Part shown: one piece after another, positions 1 to 9,123 of the stretch | Layout: every line of letters begins with the position of its first letter | Numbering within the stretch: the first letter of the stretch is position 1 | From: Mesorhizobium sp. B2-3-12 | Lineage (GTDB): Bacteria > Pseudomonadota > Alphaproteobacteria > Rhizobiales > Rhizobiaceae | Direction: 5' to 3' | Assembly (NCBI RefSeq): GCF_006442205.1 | Contig: NZ_VFVR01000005.1 | Coordinates: 186,001 to 250,000, forward strand | Length of the DNA stretch: 64,000 nucleotides | Program-made: the position numbers and the translations under genes | Notes under the pieces: generated by a model | What the model saw: the letters and a program-made list of their open reading frames with translations, nothing else | Told to the model about the DNA's origin: nothing | The model's database searches: none

Positions 1-720
1 CTGAACCGGCCAAAGGCGCTCAACGCCCTCAATTCGCGGGTGATGGCCGAGGTGGTGGCGGCGGCGAAGGATTTCAGCGACGACGCCGGCATCGGCGCGA
101 TGGTCATCACCGGCTCCGATAAGGCTTTCGCCGCCGGCGCCGATATCAAGGAGATGCAGGCAATCTCCTATGTGGACGCCTATGTGCAGGACTTCTTCGT
201 CGGTTGGGAAGAACTGACGCGGACCCGAAAGCCTGTCATCGCGGCGGTAGCCGGTTATGCGCTCGGCGGCGGCTGCGAACTCGCCATGATGTGCGATTTC
301 ATCATTGCCGCCGACACGGCCAAATTCGGCCAGCCCGAGATCACGCTCGGCGTCATTCCCGGCATGGGCGGGTCGCAACGCCTGACCCGGTTCGTCGGCA
401 AATCGAAGGCGATGGACATGTGCCTGACCGGACGGATGATGGATGCCGCCGAAGCCGAACGTTCGGGCCTGGTATCGCGTGTCGTGCCTGCCGGCGAACT
501 GATCGAGGAGGCCGTCAAGGCGGCGACCAGGATCGCCGACTTCTCGCTGCCCTCGGTGATGATGACCAAGGAAGCGGTCAACCGGGCCTATGAGACGACG
601 CTGTCCGAGGGATTGCGCTTCGAACGGCGCCTGTTCCACTCGCTTTTCGCGCTCGAGGACCAGAAAGAAGGGATGGCGGCCTTCGCCGAAAAACGGAAGC
701 CGAATTTCATCAACCGGTAG
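1..720 (+). CDS. Enoyl-CoA hydratase (crotonase family), 5' end cut by window
   Basis: The first base is already in frame, so the N-terminus (about 18 residues by family length) lies outside; 239 residues are visible. Crotonase enzymes hydrate 2-enoyl-CoA thioesters in beta-oxidation. The oxyanion-hole segments [12 protein letters not shown] and [15 protein letters not shown] are present. Both glutamates that activate water in classical hydratases are visible, in GCELA and in [14 protein letters not shown], which supports true hydratase activity rather than another crotonase reaction. The C-terminus is normal ([10 protein letters not shown]). It stands alone ahead of rpsT, so the exact substrate chain length cannot be told. 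Confidence 0.93.
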   Translation: MNRPKALNALNSRVMAEVVAAAKDFSDDAGIGAMVITGSDKAFAAGADIKEMQAISYVDAYVQDFFVGWEELTRTRKPVIAAVAGYALGGGCELAMMCDFIIAADTAKFGQPEITLGVIPGMGGSQRLTRFVGKSKAMDMCLTGRMMDAAEAERSGLVSRVVPAGELIEEAVKAATRIADFSLPSVMMTKEAVNRAYETTLSEGLRFERRLFHSLFALEDQKEGMAAFAEKRKPNFINR

Positions 721-779
721 CGCATTGCGGGCCGGCGCCCGAAACCCGTGGCGTCGGCCAAAAAGAACGCCAGGCGGCG

Positions 780-807
780 TTGACGCGCCGGAAAAGCTGA
801 ACTATAA
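780..807 (+). promoter_or_regulatory. Candidate sigma-70 promoter of rpsT
   Basis: A TTGACG hexamer (780-785) is followed after 16 bases by CTATAA (802-807). Both hexamers match the alphaproteobacterial housekeeping consensus well. The -10 lies about 95 bases ahead of the rpsT start, leaving an untranslated leader. This is inferred from sequence only. Confidence 0.6.
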
Positions 808-900
808 GCCGCACCAACCGAGGCGGCCCCGTGGCTGCCCGTTTGTTTTTTGCGCCCTGCGGCACGCCGCGTGCGCCGACCAGATCAGAAGAGAGGCATC

Positions 901-1167
901 ATGGCCAACACATCCTCGGCCAAAAAGGCAACGCGCAAGATCGCCCGCCGCGCGGCGATCAACAAGAACCGCCGCTCGCGCGTGCGCACCTATGTCCGCC
1001 AGGTCGAGGAGGCACTCGCCTCGGGCGACAAGGCCGCCGCGCAGGCAGCCTTCAAGGCCGCCGAGCCGGAATTGATGCGCGCCGCGACCAAAGGCGTGAT
1101 CCACAAGAACACGGCATCCCGCAAGGTGTCGCGCCTCGCCCAGCGCCTCAAGGTGCTGTCGGCCTGA
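901..1167 (+). CDS. rpsT: 30S ribosomal protein S20 (bS20)
   Basis: This 88-residue, Lys/Arg-rich protein begins [17 protein letters not shown], the typical S20 N-terminus, and ends [14 protein letters not shown]. It binds 16S rRNA early in small-subunit assembly. The ATG at 901 was chosen over an upstream in-frame start at 850 because the family begins with MANT/S-SAKK and because AGAAGAGAGG precedes it at good spacing. It is monocistronic: a promoter precedes it and a strong intrinsic terminator follows within 35 bases. Confidence 0.97.
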   Translation: MANTSSAKKATRKIARRAAINKNRRSRVRTYVRQVEEALASGDKAAAQAAFKAAEPELMRAATKGVIHKNTASRKVSRLAQRLKVLSA

Positions 1168-1198
1168 CATCGCCGTTCTAGACTTGTCTTCTTTGAAG

Positions 1199-1223
1199 CC
1201 CGGCCGATCGCGCCGGGTTTTTT
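1199..1223 (+). terminator. Intrinsic terminator of rpsT
   Basis: A CCCGGC/GCCGGG stem (1199-1204 and 1212-1217) with a 7-base loop is followed directly by six T residues. It lies 32 bases after the rpsT stop. Confidence 0.85.
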
Positions 1224-2023
1224 CGTTTGCCGGCAAGTACTTAAAAAGAATAGCCGCAAGCAGCTGCAAATGCAGATTCCAGACTTCGAAATGCTTTGCC
1301 GGCACATGCATGCCCGCGGATGGTCGGCACGCTTGAAAAGCGTCGCCTAAAAGAATCCCGCCCCGCATAAATAACCCATATTTTTCATATGCTTAGCGAT
1401 AGTCATCCACAACTTGTCCACAACGCGCCAAGGGGACGGGAGGACAACTGGCTGTCAAGAGAATTATTTCAGAAAATTTCGCGCCGGTCCGGCTTTTTCA
1501 TATTCGTCGGAAAAGGGTTTGAATCACAATGGCTTTGTCAAAATATGCCGCTGCGGCATGGCGCTCCAACCCGCCCGAGGTAACCAGATTCCTTAAAAAT
1601 TGGTTAGACGTGGCCTTGCCCTATCCACAGCGATTTCGGTAATGTCGATCTATCGAAAGGGACGGGCCTCTGGCCCTTAACCCAGCCTTACGCGGCCAGC
1701 TTAAATTGGCGGGATTTGCGACGTGGATCAAGTCCGCGAACGGGTATGGTTTGCTCTTTTTCGATACGGTAGGGGACTGGCGTAACTAGACATGGCAGGT
1801 AGGACGGCGCGCCGGCGCTCTTTCGCCGGACGGTGTTGTATTGCCCTGACATACCCAACGCGGACTGGCTTTCATGGGCCGGCACCGGTTTCCCTTGGAT
1901 AGTGGGCGGTGTTCATTGCCGGCGGCGGCAACGGGCATCGTGGCGAAGACACGGTCGCTGGAAAAGGATGCAGGAGGCGCATCCCCAGCGAAGAACAGGT
2001 ACAGAAAGGCAAGGAACTCGATC
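1224..2023. other. Long non-coding segment upstream of dnaA
   Basis: About 800 bases without a convincing gene separate the rpsT terminator from the dnaA start. Parts are visibly AT-richer than the surroundings (for example 1455-1480 and 1590-1605). It holds three DnaA-box-like 9-mers and four GANTC sites (1275, 1353, 1521, 1587), the target of the CcrM cell-cycle methylase in alphaproteobacteria. The small open frames here lack ribosome-binding sites and do not resemble proteins. It is at least the dnaA control region. Whether it is also oriC is open, because alphaproteobacterial oriC often lies near hemE rather than dnaA. Confidence 0.5.
1403..1629. promoter_or_regulatory. DnaA-box-like sites upstream of dnaA
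   Basis: Three 9-mers differ by one base each from the DnaA box TTATCCACA: TCATCCACA at 1403-1411, TTGTCCACA at 1414-1422 and CTATCCACA at 1621-1629. The first two are in the same orientation with starts 11 bases apart, about one helical turn. They could serve DnaA autoregulation or origin binding. Confidence 0.5.
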
Positions 2024-3568
2024 ATGCAGAGCGGCATCGAAAGGGAGCTTACGGGCGACCTCCCATTTCCTGGAACTTTGATCGGAGCAAACGAGATGGC
2101 GGTCTCCAGCGACGCGGAACAGAAATTCGACCGGGTCAAGGCCCAGTTGAAGGCGCGCCTGGGTACCGAAGTCTATTCCAGCTGGTTCGGACGCATGAAG
2201 GTCGCGGAAGCGTCCAAGGGCATTGTCCGCATCTCCGTGCCCACCGCGTTCCTGCGCTCGTGGATCAACGGCCACTATCACGATCTGATTTCCGAGCTGT
2301 GGAAGCACGAGGATCCCGAGCTTCTCAAGATCGAGATCGTCGTGCGCACGGCAACCCGCCAAGGGCGCAGCCAGGCCGAACCGGAATTGGCGCCAGCGCG
2401 CAAGATGACGCGGCAGACGCAGACGGCGCTGGCCGCCGGCACGGTCAGCCCAGGCAGGGTGGAGCGGTCACCCTTGCCGCGTCCGGGCGTGCCGGTCGAG
2501 AGCGAGTTCCGCCACAATGTGCTGGGATCGCCGCTTGATCCGCGCTACACGTTCGGCTCCTTCATCGAAGGCCCCTCGAACCGCGTGGCCTTCGCCGCCG
2601 CCAAGGCCGTGGCGGAATCGCAGTCGAGCGCGGTGCGCTTCAATCCGCTTTTCCTGCATGCCACCGTCGGGCTCGGCAAGACGCACCTCTTGCAGGCCAT
2701 CGCGGCGGAATCGCTGAAGCAGAATCCGAAGTCACGCGTCGTCTATCTCACCGCCGAGTATTTCATGTGGCGCTTCGCCACCGCGATCCGCGACAACAAC
2801 GCATTGACGCTCAAGGAGCAGCTGCGCGACATCGACCTCCTGATCATCGACGACATGCAGTTCCTGCAGGGCAAGTCGATCCAGCATGAATTCTGCCATC
2901 TGATCAACATGCTGCTCGACAGCGCCAAGCAGGTCGTCGTCGCCGCGGACCGGCCGCCATCGGAACTGGAATCGCTCGAACCGCGGGTCCGTTCGCGCCT
3001 CAATGGCGGCGTCGCGCTCGAAATGTCGGCGCCCGATTTCGCCATGCGGCTCGGCATGCTCAAACTGCGGCTGGCCACGGCCAGGATCGACGATGCATCG
3101 CTCGACATTTCCGAAGAGATCCTCAACCACGTCGCCCGCACCGTGACCGGCAGCGGACGTGAACTGGAAGGCGCCTTCAACCAGCTCCTGTTCCGCCAGT
3201 CGTTCGAGCCGCAGATCACCATCGACCGCATCGACGAGATCCTCGGCCATATCTATCGCACGGGCGAGCCTAAGCGGGTCCGCATCGAGGACATCCAGCG
3301 CATCGTCGCGCGCCACTACAACGTCTCGAAGACGGAATTGCTGTCCAATCGGCGCACGCGCACCATCGTCAAGCCGCGGCAGGTCGCCATGTACCTGTCG
3401 AAGGTGATGACGCCGCGCTCCCTGCCCGAAATCGGGCGCCGTTTCGGCGGCCGCGACCACACGACGGTGCTGCACGCCGTGCGCAAGATCGAGGACCTTT
3501 CCGGCAATGACAACACGCTGGCGCAGGAACTGGAATTGCTGAGAAGGCTGATCAACGACCAAGCCTGA
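2024..3568 (+). CDS. dnaA: Chromosomal replication initiator protein DnaA
   Basis: DnaA is the AAA+ ATPase that binds DnaA boxes and opens the origin. The 514-residue protein has the N-terminal interaction domain, a linker near residues 110-170, Walker [11 protein letters not shown] (about 213-222), Walker [10 protein letters not shown] (about 271-279) and the domain IV signature [15 protein letters not shown] (about 475). The ATG at 2024 was chosen because AAGGAA lies 7 bases upstream. A later ATG at 2096 (MAVSSDAEQ) is the main alternative, and the frame is open back to 1874. The first Walker A glycine is replaced by alanine (HATVGLGKT). dnaN and recF follow in the same direction. Confidence 0.97.
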   Translation: MQSGIERELTGDLPFPGTLIGANEMAVSSDAEQKFDRVKAQLKARLGTEVYSSWFGRMKVAEASKGIVRISVPTAFLRSWINGHYHDLISELWKHEDPELLKIEIVVRTATRQGRSQAEPELAPARKMTRQTQTALAAGTVSPGRVERSPLPRPGVPVESEFRHNVLGSPLDPRYTFGSFIEGPSNRVAFAAAKAVAESQSSAVRFNPLFLHATVGLGKTHLLQAIAAESLKQNPKSRVVYLTAEYFMWRFATAIRDNNALTLKEQLRDIDLLIIDDMQFLQGKSIQHEFCHLINMLLDSAKQVVVAADRPPSELESLEPRVRSRLNGGVALEMSAPDFAMRLGMLKLRLATARIDDASLDISEEILNHVARTVTGSGRELEGAFNQLLFRQSFEPQITIDRIDEILGHIYRTGEPKRVRIEDIQRIVARHYNVSKTELLSNRRTRTIVKPRQVAMYLSKVMTPRSLPEIGRRFGGRDHTTVLHAVRKIEDLSGNDNTLAQELELLRRLINDQA

Positions 3569-3616
3569 CCGGCCAGAAACCGCCCGCTTGGGGGGTTGGC
3601 CAGCTTTATCCCCAGA

Positions 3617-3671
3617 AAGCCCGCGTAACCGGCCCGAACCGGTGGCGCGGGCTTGCGTTCACTGGTTTTTT
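3617..3671 (+). terminator. Long hairpin plus T-run between dnaA and dnaN
   Basis: A 9-bp stem AAGCCCGCG/CGCGGGCTT (3617-3625 and 3646-3654) encloses an inner ACCGG/CCGGT stem. Six T residues follow at 3666-3671, 11 bases after the stem, so it is a plausible but not classical terminator of dnaA. Confidence 0.5.
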
Positions 3672-3768
3672 CCTGTCAGTTTGCGTAGATTCTGAAGCCT
3701 GTTCAGAGCTTTCGCGGGGCGCCGGCAGCCGGAGACCCGTTCATTCATTCAAGCGAGCCTGTTTCGTC

Positions 3769-4887
3769 ATGCGTGTTATCCTGGAACGGTCAAATCTCCT
3801 GAAGTCGCTCAACCATGTCCACCGCGTGGTCGAACGGCGCAACACCATACCGATCCTGTCCAACGTGCTGCTCAGCGCCGAAGGCGCCAGCCTCGAAATG
3901 AAGGCCACCGACCTCGACCTGGAGGTGACGGAAGCGACGCCGGCCAAGGTCGAGCGCGGCGGAGCGACGACGGTTCCAGCGCACCTGCTCTACGACATCG
4001 TGCGCAAGCTCTCCGACGGCGCCGAAGTGATGCTGAAGACGGACGAGGACGGCAACGCCATGACGGTGACGTCGGGTCGTTCGAGCTTCCGCTTGCAGTG
4101 CCTGCCGCAATCCGACTTCCCCGAGCTTTCGGCCGGATCCTTCTCGCACATCTTCCGCCTCGATTCGGTGGCGCTGAAGGGGCTGATCGAGAAGACGCAA
4201 TTCGCCATCTCCACCGAGGAGACGCGCTACTATCTCAACGGCATCTACCTGCACACGCATGAAGTCGGCGGCAAGCTGAAGCTGCGTTCGGTGGCGACCG
4301 ACGGCCACCGCCTGGCACGCGCCGAGATCGACGCGCCGGCTGGCTCCGAGGGCATGCCGGGCATCATCATTCCGCGCAAGACGGTGAGCGAACTGCAGAA
4401 GCTGGTCGACGATCCCGATATCGCCGTGACCACCGAACTGTCCGACACCAAGATCCGCTTCACCATCGGCAGCGTCGTCCTGACCTCGAAGCTGATCGAC
4501 GGCACTTTCCCCGACTATCAGCGGGTCATTCCGACCGGCAACGACAAGAAGCTGATCCTCGACCGCCAGACCTTCGCCGCCGCGGTCGACCGTGTCTCGA
4601 CCATCTCCTCCGAAAGGGGCCGCGCGGTGAAGCTCTCTATCAGCGAGGGCCAGGTGACGCTCGCGGTCAACAATCCGGATTCCGGCAGCGCCACGGAGGA
4701 ACTGGCGGCGGATTATTCGGCGGATCCGATCGAGATCGGCTTCAACGCCAAATATCTGCTCGATGTCGCCGCGCAACTGACCGGCACGGAAGCCAAATTC
4801 ATGCTGGCCGATGCCGGCTCGCCGACGCTGATCCACGACATGGCCGACGAAACCGCACTTTACGTGCTGATGCCGATGCGGGTATAG
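3769..4887 (+). CDS. dnaN: DNA polymerase III beta subunit (sliding clamp)
   Basis: The 372-residue product is a full-length beta clamp, the ring that tethers polymerase III to DNA. It starts MRVILERSNLLKSLNHVHRVVERRNTIPI in pieces typical of the family, has the three repeated clamp domains by length, and ends in the conserved peptide-binding tail YVLMPMRV. No clear Shine-Dalgarno precedes the ATG. The position between dnaA and recF is the classical dnaA-dnaN-recF order. Confidence 0.97.
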   Translation: MRVILERSNLLKSLNHVHRVVERRNTIPILSNVLLSAEGASLEMKATDLDLEVTEATPAKVERGGATTVPAHLLYDIVRKLSDGAEVMLKTDEDGNAMTVTSGRSSFRLQCLPQSDFPELSAGSFSHIFRLDSVALKGLIEKTQFAISTEETRYYLNGIYLHTHEVGGKLKLRSVATDGHRLARAEIDAPAGSEGMPGIIIPRKTVSELQKLVDDPDIAVTTELSDTKIRFTIGSVVLTSKLIDGTFPDYQRVIPTGNDKKLILDRQTFAAAVDRVSTISSERGRAVKLSISEGQVTLAVNNPDSGSATEELAADYSADPIEIGFNAKYLLDVAAQLTGTEAKFMLADAGSPTLIHDMADETALYVLMPMRV

Positions 4888-4959
4888 CCGGCGGCGTTGG
4901 CTCCAATAGGGCCGGCAGCGAACGTCGCGGTTGCGGTGACTTCCACAGGCGGATAGCGG

Positions 4960-6099
4960 TTGCCGGCACAAACCCATATAAGTAAGCTTACGCTTACCAA
5001 TTTTCGCAACTACGCGACCCTGGCGATTGATGTCGCGCCGGGCGCCGTGGTGTTTTCCGGCGACAATGGTGCCGGCAAGACCAATCTGCTCGAAGCGATC
5101 TCATTTCTGACGCCGGGGCGCGGCTTGCGCCGCGCGCCTTACGTGGATGTTGCCCGTGAGGGTGGCGATGGCGGTTTTGCCCTGCATGCCCGGCTCGACG
5201 GGGCTGACGGCGAGGTCGAGATCGGCACCGGCATTTCCGGCGGCGACACGGCGGAGGGCGGCAGGCGGGTGCGGATAAACGGCGCCGCCGCGCGGGCCGA
5301 GGACATGCTGGAGTGGCTGCGGGTCGTGTGGCTGACGCCGGCGATGGATTCGTTGTTCACCGGACCGGCCGCGGACCGCCGGCGCTTTCTCGACCGGCTG
5401 GTGCTGGCGATCGATCCCGGACATGGCCAGCGGGCGCTCGACTATGAGAAGGCAATGCGCGGCCGTAACCGTTTGCTGACGGAAGGCTCCCGTGATGCCG
5501 GTTGGTTCGAGGCGATCGAGACACAGATGGCCGAGACCGGCGTGGCGATCGCCGCGGCACGCGCCGAGATGGTGCGGCTGCTCACCGCCATGATCGACAG
5601 GCTGCCCGACAGCGGGCCGTTTCCGCAGGCTGATATCGGTCTTTCAGGCGATCTCGAGGCAGAGATCGCCGCCGCGCCGGCGGTCGACGTCGAGGAGCGG
5701 TTCCGGCGGGCGCTTGCCGATGGGCGTGACCGTGACCGCGCCGCCGGACGCACCCTGGAAGGTCCGCATCGCTCCGATCTCTTGGTCCGGCATCGGCCCA
5801 AGGGGATGCCGGCGGAACTCTGCTCGACCGGCGAACAAAAGGCATTGCTGGTCGGCATCGTGCTGTCGCATGCCCGGCTGACCGGCGAAATGTCCGGCCT
5901 GACGCCGATCCTGCTACTCGACGAGATCGCGGCGCATCTCGATGCCGGCCGGCGCGCGGCATTGTTCTCGATCCTCGAAGAGTTGAACTGCCAGGCCTTC
6001 ATGACGGGGACCGATGCGGCGCTGTTTTCCAGCCTGGAGGGCCGCGCCCAGTTCCTGACGGTCGACCACGGCACGGTTGGGCCAACCGAAGTGGCCTGA
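4960..6099 (+). CDS. recF: DNA replication and repair protein RecF
   Basis: RecF is an SMC/ABC-type ATPase that loads RecA at gaps together with RecO and RecR; recR is also in this window, at 61.5-62.1 kb. The 379-residue protein shows LTLTNFRNYA at the N-terminus, Walker A GDNGAGKTNLLEA (about 33-45), an ABC signature STGEQKALL (about 290) and Walker B ILLLDEIAAHLD (about 316). The start is a TTG at 4960. No ATG is available before the Walker A motif, so the rare start is needed. It begins 72 bases after dnaN. Confidence 0.95.
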   Translation: MPAQTHISKLTLTNFRNYATLAIDVAPGAVVFSGDNGAGKTNLLEAISFLTPGRGLRRAPYVDVAREGGDGGFALHARLDGADGEVEIGTGISGGDTAEGGRRVRINGAAARAEDMLEWLRVVWLTPAMDSLFTGPAADRRRFLDRLVLAIDPGHGQRALDYEKAMRGRNRLLTEGSRDAGWFEAIETQMAETGVAIAAARAEMVRLLTAMIDRLPDSGPFPQADIGLSGDLEAEIAAAPAVDVEERFRRALADGRDRDRAAGRTLEGPHRSDLLVRHRPKGMPAELCSTGEQKALLVGIVLSHARLTGEMSGLTPILLLDEIAAHLDAGRRAALFSILEELNCQAFMTGTDAALFSSLEGRAQFLTVDHGTVGPTEVA

Positions 6100-6130
6100 C
6101 AAGGTTTTTCCGTCGCTATATGGTCCTGAC

Positions 6131-6886
6131 ATGACCGCTGCCGCCCTGACCGCCGACGAGATCGAACGCTATGCCCGCCATATCGTGCTGCCGGAAGTCG
6201 GCGGCGCGGGTCAGCAGAAGCTGAAGCAGGCCCGGGTCCTGGTGATCGGCGCCGGCGGGCTGGGGGCGCCGGTGCTTGAATATCTCGCCGCCGCCGGCGT
6301 CGGTACGCTCGGCGTCATCGACGACGACACGGTTTCGCTGTCCAACCTGCAGCGCCAGGTCATCCATGGCACCGATACGATCGGCATGCTGAAAACCCAG
6401 AGCGCCAAGGCGGCGATCGCCCGCATCAATCCCAACATATCAGTCGAAACGCACACATCCCGGCTGACCGCGGAGAACGCCCCAGCCCTCGTCGCCAAGT
6501 ACGATATCGTCGTCGACGGGTCCGACAATTTCGAGACGCGTTATGTGGTGGCCGACGCATGCGCCACCCAAGGAAAGCCGCTGGTCCATGCGGCCGTCGG
6601 ACGTTTCGATGGCTCGGTGACCGTGCTGAAACCTTTCGAAAACGGCGGCGACGGCAAGCCAAACCCGAGCTATCGGGATCTGTTTCCCGAAGCCCCGCCG
6701 CCGGGCCTGGTGCCGTCCTGCGCCGAGGCCGGCGTGCTCGGCGCGCTGACCGGGGTCGTCGGCACGCTGCAGGCGATGGAGGCGATCAAGCTGATCACCG
6801 GCATAGGCGAGCCGCTGGTCGGCCGGCTGCTGCTTTACGACGCGCTAGCCGCCCGTTTCGAGACGATCCGCTACAAGAGACGCTGA
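6131..6886 (+). CDS. moeB: MoeB/ThiF/HesA-family adenylyltransferase
   Basis: These E1-like enzymes adenylate the C-terminus of a ubiquitin-like sulfur carrier (MoaD or ThiS) for molybdopterin or thiamine synthesis. The 251-residue protein has the nucleotide-binding VLVIGAGGLGAP (about 35-46), the catalytic-region DGSDNFETRY (about 130) and LVPSCAEAGVLGALTGVVG. The usual zinc-binding CxxC pairs are missing: the first reads PSYRDLFPE where PCYRCLFPE is expected, and the second is lost with a shortened tail ending RYKRR. The ATG at 6131 follows recF by 31 bases. Carrier specificity (MoaD or ThiS) cannot be decided from sequence. Confidence 0.85.
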   Translation: MTAAALTADEIERYARHIVLPEVGGAGQQKLKQARVLVIGAGGLGAPVLEYLAAAGVGTLGVIDDDTVSLSNLQRQVIHGTDTIGMLKTQSAKAAIARINPNISVETHTSRLTAENAPALVAKYDIVVDGSDNFETRYVVADACATQGKPLVHAAVGRFDGSVTVLKPFENGGDGKPNPSYRDLFPEAPPPGLVPSCAEAGVLGALTGVVGTLQAMEAIKLITGIGEPLVGRLLLYDALAARFETIRYKRR

Positions 6887-6888
6887 TC

Positions 6889-7369
6889 TTGGAACAATCC
6901 GAAGTTTCGATCACGCGGATCCCCGCCGATTTCGACCGCTGGGGTGAGGTGCTTGCCCTGATCCTGCAGGCCTTCGCCTTCATGGACGGCATCATCGACC
7001 CGCCATCCTCGGCTCAGCTGCTCACAGTCGATGCGCTGCGCGCCAAGGCCCTGCGGGAGACCGGCCTCACTCGACGGCGACAGGATCGTCGGCTGCCTTT
7101 TTGCTCGCGAAAAGGCTGACGGTTTTTATGTCGGCAAGCTCGCCGTCGCCCCGGACCGCCAGGGGCAAGGGATTGGCCGGCGGCTGATGCAAGCGGCCGA
7201 AGATCTGGCCCGCGGCCGCGGCAAGGCCGCCATCGAGCTCGAGACAAGGATCGAACTCACCGCCAATCATGCCGCCTTTGCCCGGCTCGGCTTTCATGAG
7301 ACAGAACGGACGGCGCATGAGGGCTATGACAGGCCGACGTCCATCACCATGCGCAAAACGATCTCGTAA
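6889..7369 (+). pseudogene. GNAT acetyltransferase, interrupted by a frameshift
   Basis: The reading starts at a TTG at 6889, two bases after the moeB stop, and gives MEQSEVSITRIPADFDRWGE through ALRETG. Then the GNAT homology jumps to the next frame near 7060-7075 and continues LDGDRIVGCLFA and KLAVAPDRQGQGIGRRLM (the acetyl-CoA-binding R/Q-x-x-G-x-G/A loop) to the stop at 7369. In the original frame translation runs into unrelated sequence ending at 7119. Joined, the protein would be about 160 residues, the normal size for a stand-alone GNAT. Either the gene is broken or one or two bases are misread here. Confidence 0.75.
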
Positions 7370-7412
7370 GCTTCGCGTGACATTGAATGGCGAGCCTGCG
7401 CCTGGACGGTTC

Positions 7413-8414
7413 TCAGGTTCTGAGCGGCAGCACGCGGTCCGGCGGGCGATGGCCATCGACGAAGGCGCGGATGTTGATGATGACCTTCTCGCCCATGTCG
7501 ATGCGGCCCTCAAGCGTGGCCGAACCCATATGCGGCAGGAGCACGACCTTGTTCCTGGCGGCGAGCTTCAAGAGCTTGGCGTTCAGGGCCGGCTCATGCT
7601 CGTAAACGTCGAGGCCGGCACCGGCGATCTTGCCGTCCTGGATCAGCTTGACCAGCGCTTCCTCGTCGATGATGTCGCCGCGGGCGGTGTTGACGATATA
7701 GGCGGTGGGCTGCAGCAGCGCCAGCCGCCGCGCCGACAGAAGATGGAAGGTGGCGGGTGTCGACGGACAATTGACCGAGATGATGTCCATGCGGGCCAGC
7801 ATCTGGTCGAGACTCTCCCAATAGGTCGCCTCCAGCCCATCCTCGACGGCCGGCAGCACGCGGTGCCGGTTGTGGTAGTGGATCGACAGGCCAAAGGCCT
7901 TGGCCCGCCTGGCAACGGCCGTGCCGATACGGCCCATGCCGACAATGCCGAGCCGTTTGCCCCAGATGCGCCGGCCAAGCATCCAGGTCGGCGACCAGCC
8001 GGCCCATTTCTTGTCGCCCGTCAGCACGTTGGCGCCTTCTGCCAGCCGGCGCGGCACAGCCAGCATCAGCGCCATGGTCATGTCGGCGGTATCTTCGGTG
8101 AGCACGTTGGGCGTGTTGGTGACGGTGATGCCTCTCTTGGCCGCCGCCGCCACGTCGATCTTGTCGACGCCGTTGCCGAAATTGGCAATCAGCTTGAGGT
8201 TGTCGCCGGCCTGGGCGATCAATGCGGCATCGATCTGGTCGGTCACGGTGGGCACCAGCACGTCGGCTTCCTTGACCGCGGCGACCAGTTCGGGCTGCGT
8301 CATCGGCCGGTCCTCGACATTCAGCCTTGCGTCGAACAGTTCGCGCATGCGGGTCTCGACCGGGTCGGGCAGCTTTCGCGTGATGACCACGAGAGGCTTC
8401 TTTTTGCCTGCCAT
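7413..8414 (-). CDS. D-2-hydroxyacid dehydrogenase (glyoxylate/hydroxypyruvate reductase type)
   Basis: This family reduces 2-keto acids such as glyoxylate or hydroxypyruvate with NAD(P)H. The 333-residue protein has the Rossmann motif GIVGMGRIGTAVA (about 155), the catalytic arginine in NTARGDIIDEEAL, the glutamate in AGLDVYEHEP and the histidine in LLPHMGSAT, so the active site is complete. The ATG at 8414 was taken because GAGGGA lies just upstream; the frame is open for 10 more codons. It is divergent from the SH3-domain gene. Substrate preference is inferred from family only. Confidence 0.88.
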   Translation of the reverse strand: MAGKKKPLVVITRKLPDPVETRMRELFDARLNVEDRPMTQPELVAAVKEADVLVPTVTDQIDAALIAQAGDNLKLIANFGNGVDKIDVAAAAKRGITVTNTPNVLTEDTADMTMALMLAVPRRLAEGANVLTGDKKWAGWSPTWMLGRRIWGKRLGIVGMGRIGTAVARRAKAFGLSIHYHNRHRVLPAVEDGLEATYWESLDQMLARMDIISVNCPSTPATFHLLSARRLALLQPTAYIVNTARGDIIDEEALVKLIQDGKIAGAGLDVYEHEPALNAKLLKLAARNKVVLLPHMGSATLEGRIDMGEKVIINIRAFVDGHRPPDRVLPLRT

Positions 8415-8562
8415 TGTTTCCCTCGTTGAGACCTCTTTAACCAAGACCGGCGAAACTGGAAGCCGGTCGCGGTAGCCGATTTATCCATGTAACAAGCGGT
8501 GCCGCCGAAGACAAAGAAAAAGGGGTGCCGCAGCCATCGGGCCGGCGCCGAAAGGAACGAAA

Positions 8563-9123
8563 GTGTCTGGTTTCGCGTCGCTTCGCCTGGCCATCAGCGC
8601 AGCATTTCTCGGCGCTCTCCTCTATTCTCCGCTTGCCGGCGCGCAGAGCGCGGCGGCCCCTGCCCAGAGCGCGATCACGCTCGGACCGAGCGGCCTGCCG
8701 CTGCCGCGATTCGTCAGCCTGAAATCCGGCCGCGTCAACTCGCGCGTCGGCCCCGGCGCCAACTATTCCGTCGATTGGATGTATATGAAGGCCGGCCTGC
8801 CGATGGAAGTCATCCAGGAGTTCGATACGTGGCGGCGCGTGCGCGATGCCGACGGTTCGGAAGGATGGATCAACCAGTCGCTGCTTTCGGGCCGGCGCAC
8901 CGCGATCATCGCGCCCTGGCAGCGCGGCAAGGGGGGCCAGATCAATCTTCTGAAGAGCGCCGACAAGGATGCCAGGGTGGTGGCGATCGTCGAACCCGGC
9001 GTGATGGGAACGATCAAGTCCTGCGACGGCCAATGGTGTGAAATGACGCTCGACGGCCACACTGGCTGGCTCGCCCAGTCTGTCGTCTGGGGCGCTTATC
9101 CCGGCGAGCGGGTCAAGGACTGA
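8563..9123 (+). CDS. Exported protein with two bacterial SH3 domains
   Basis: The 186-residue protein has a signal peptide (hydrophobic LAISAAFLGALLYSPLAG, likely cut near AQS-AA) followed by two SH3-like repeats. The first, about residues 45-105, contains SGRVNSRVGPGANY and GSEGWINQSLL; the second, about 120-180, contains CDGQWCEMTLDGHTGWLAQ. Such domains bind peptidoglycan or envelope partners. The GTG start at 8563 has AAAGGAACG upstream. The 3' end overlaps the convergent DUF4260 gene by 11 bases. The periplasmic role is inferred; no catalytic domain is present. Confidence 0.85.
   Translation: MSGFASLRLAISAAFLGALLYSPLAGAQSAAAPAQSAITLGPSGLPLPRFVSLKSGRVNSRVGPGANYSVDWMYMKAGLPMEVIQEFDTWRRVRDADGSEGWINQSLLSGRRTAIIAPWQRGKGGQINLLKSADKDARVVAIVEPGVMGTIKSCDGQWCEMTLDGHTGWLAQSVVWGAYPGERVKD

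Noticed and set aside
1389..1596. Short open frames of about 60 codons upstream of dnaA
   Set aside because: No ribosome-binding sites and unlikely composition; the DnaA-box-like sites and GANTC sites fit regulation better.
7269..8429. 386-codon plus-strand open frame
   Set aside because: It is antisense to the D-2-hydroxyacid dehydrogenase, whose full active site is on the minus strand.
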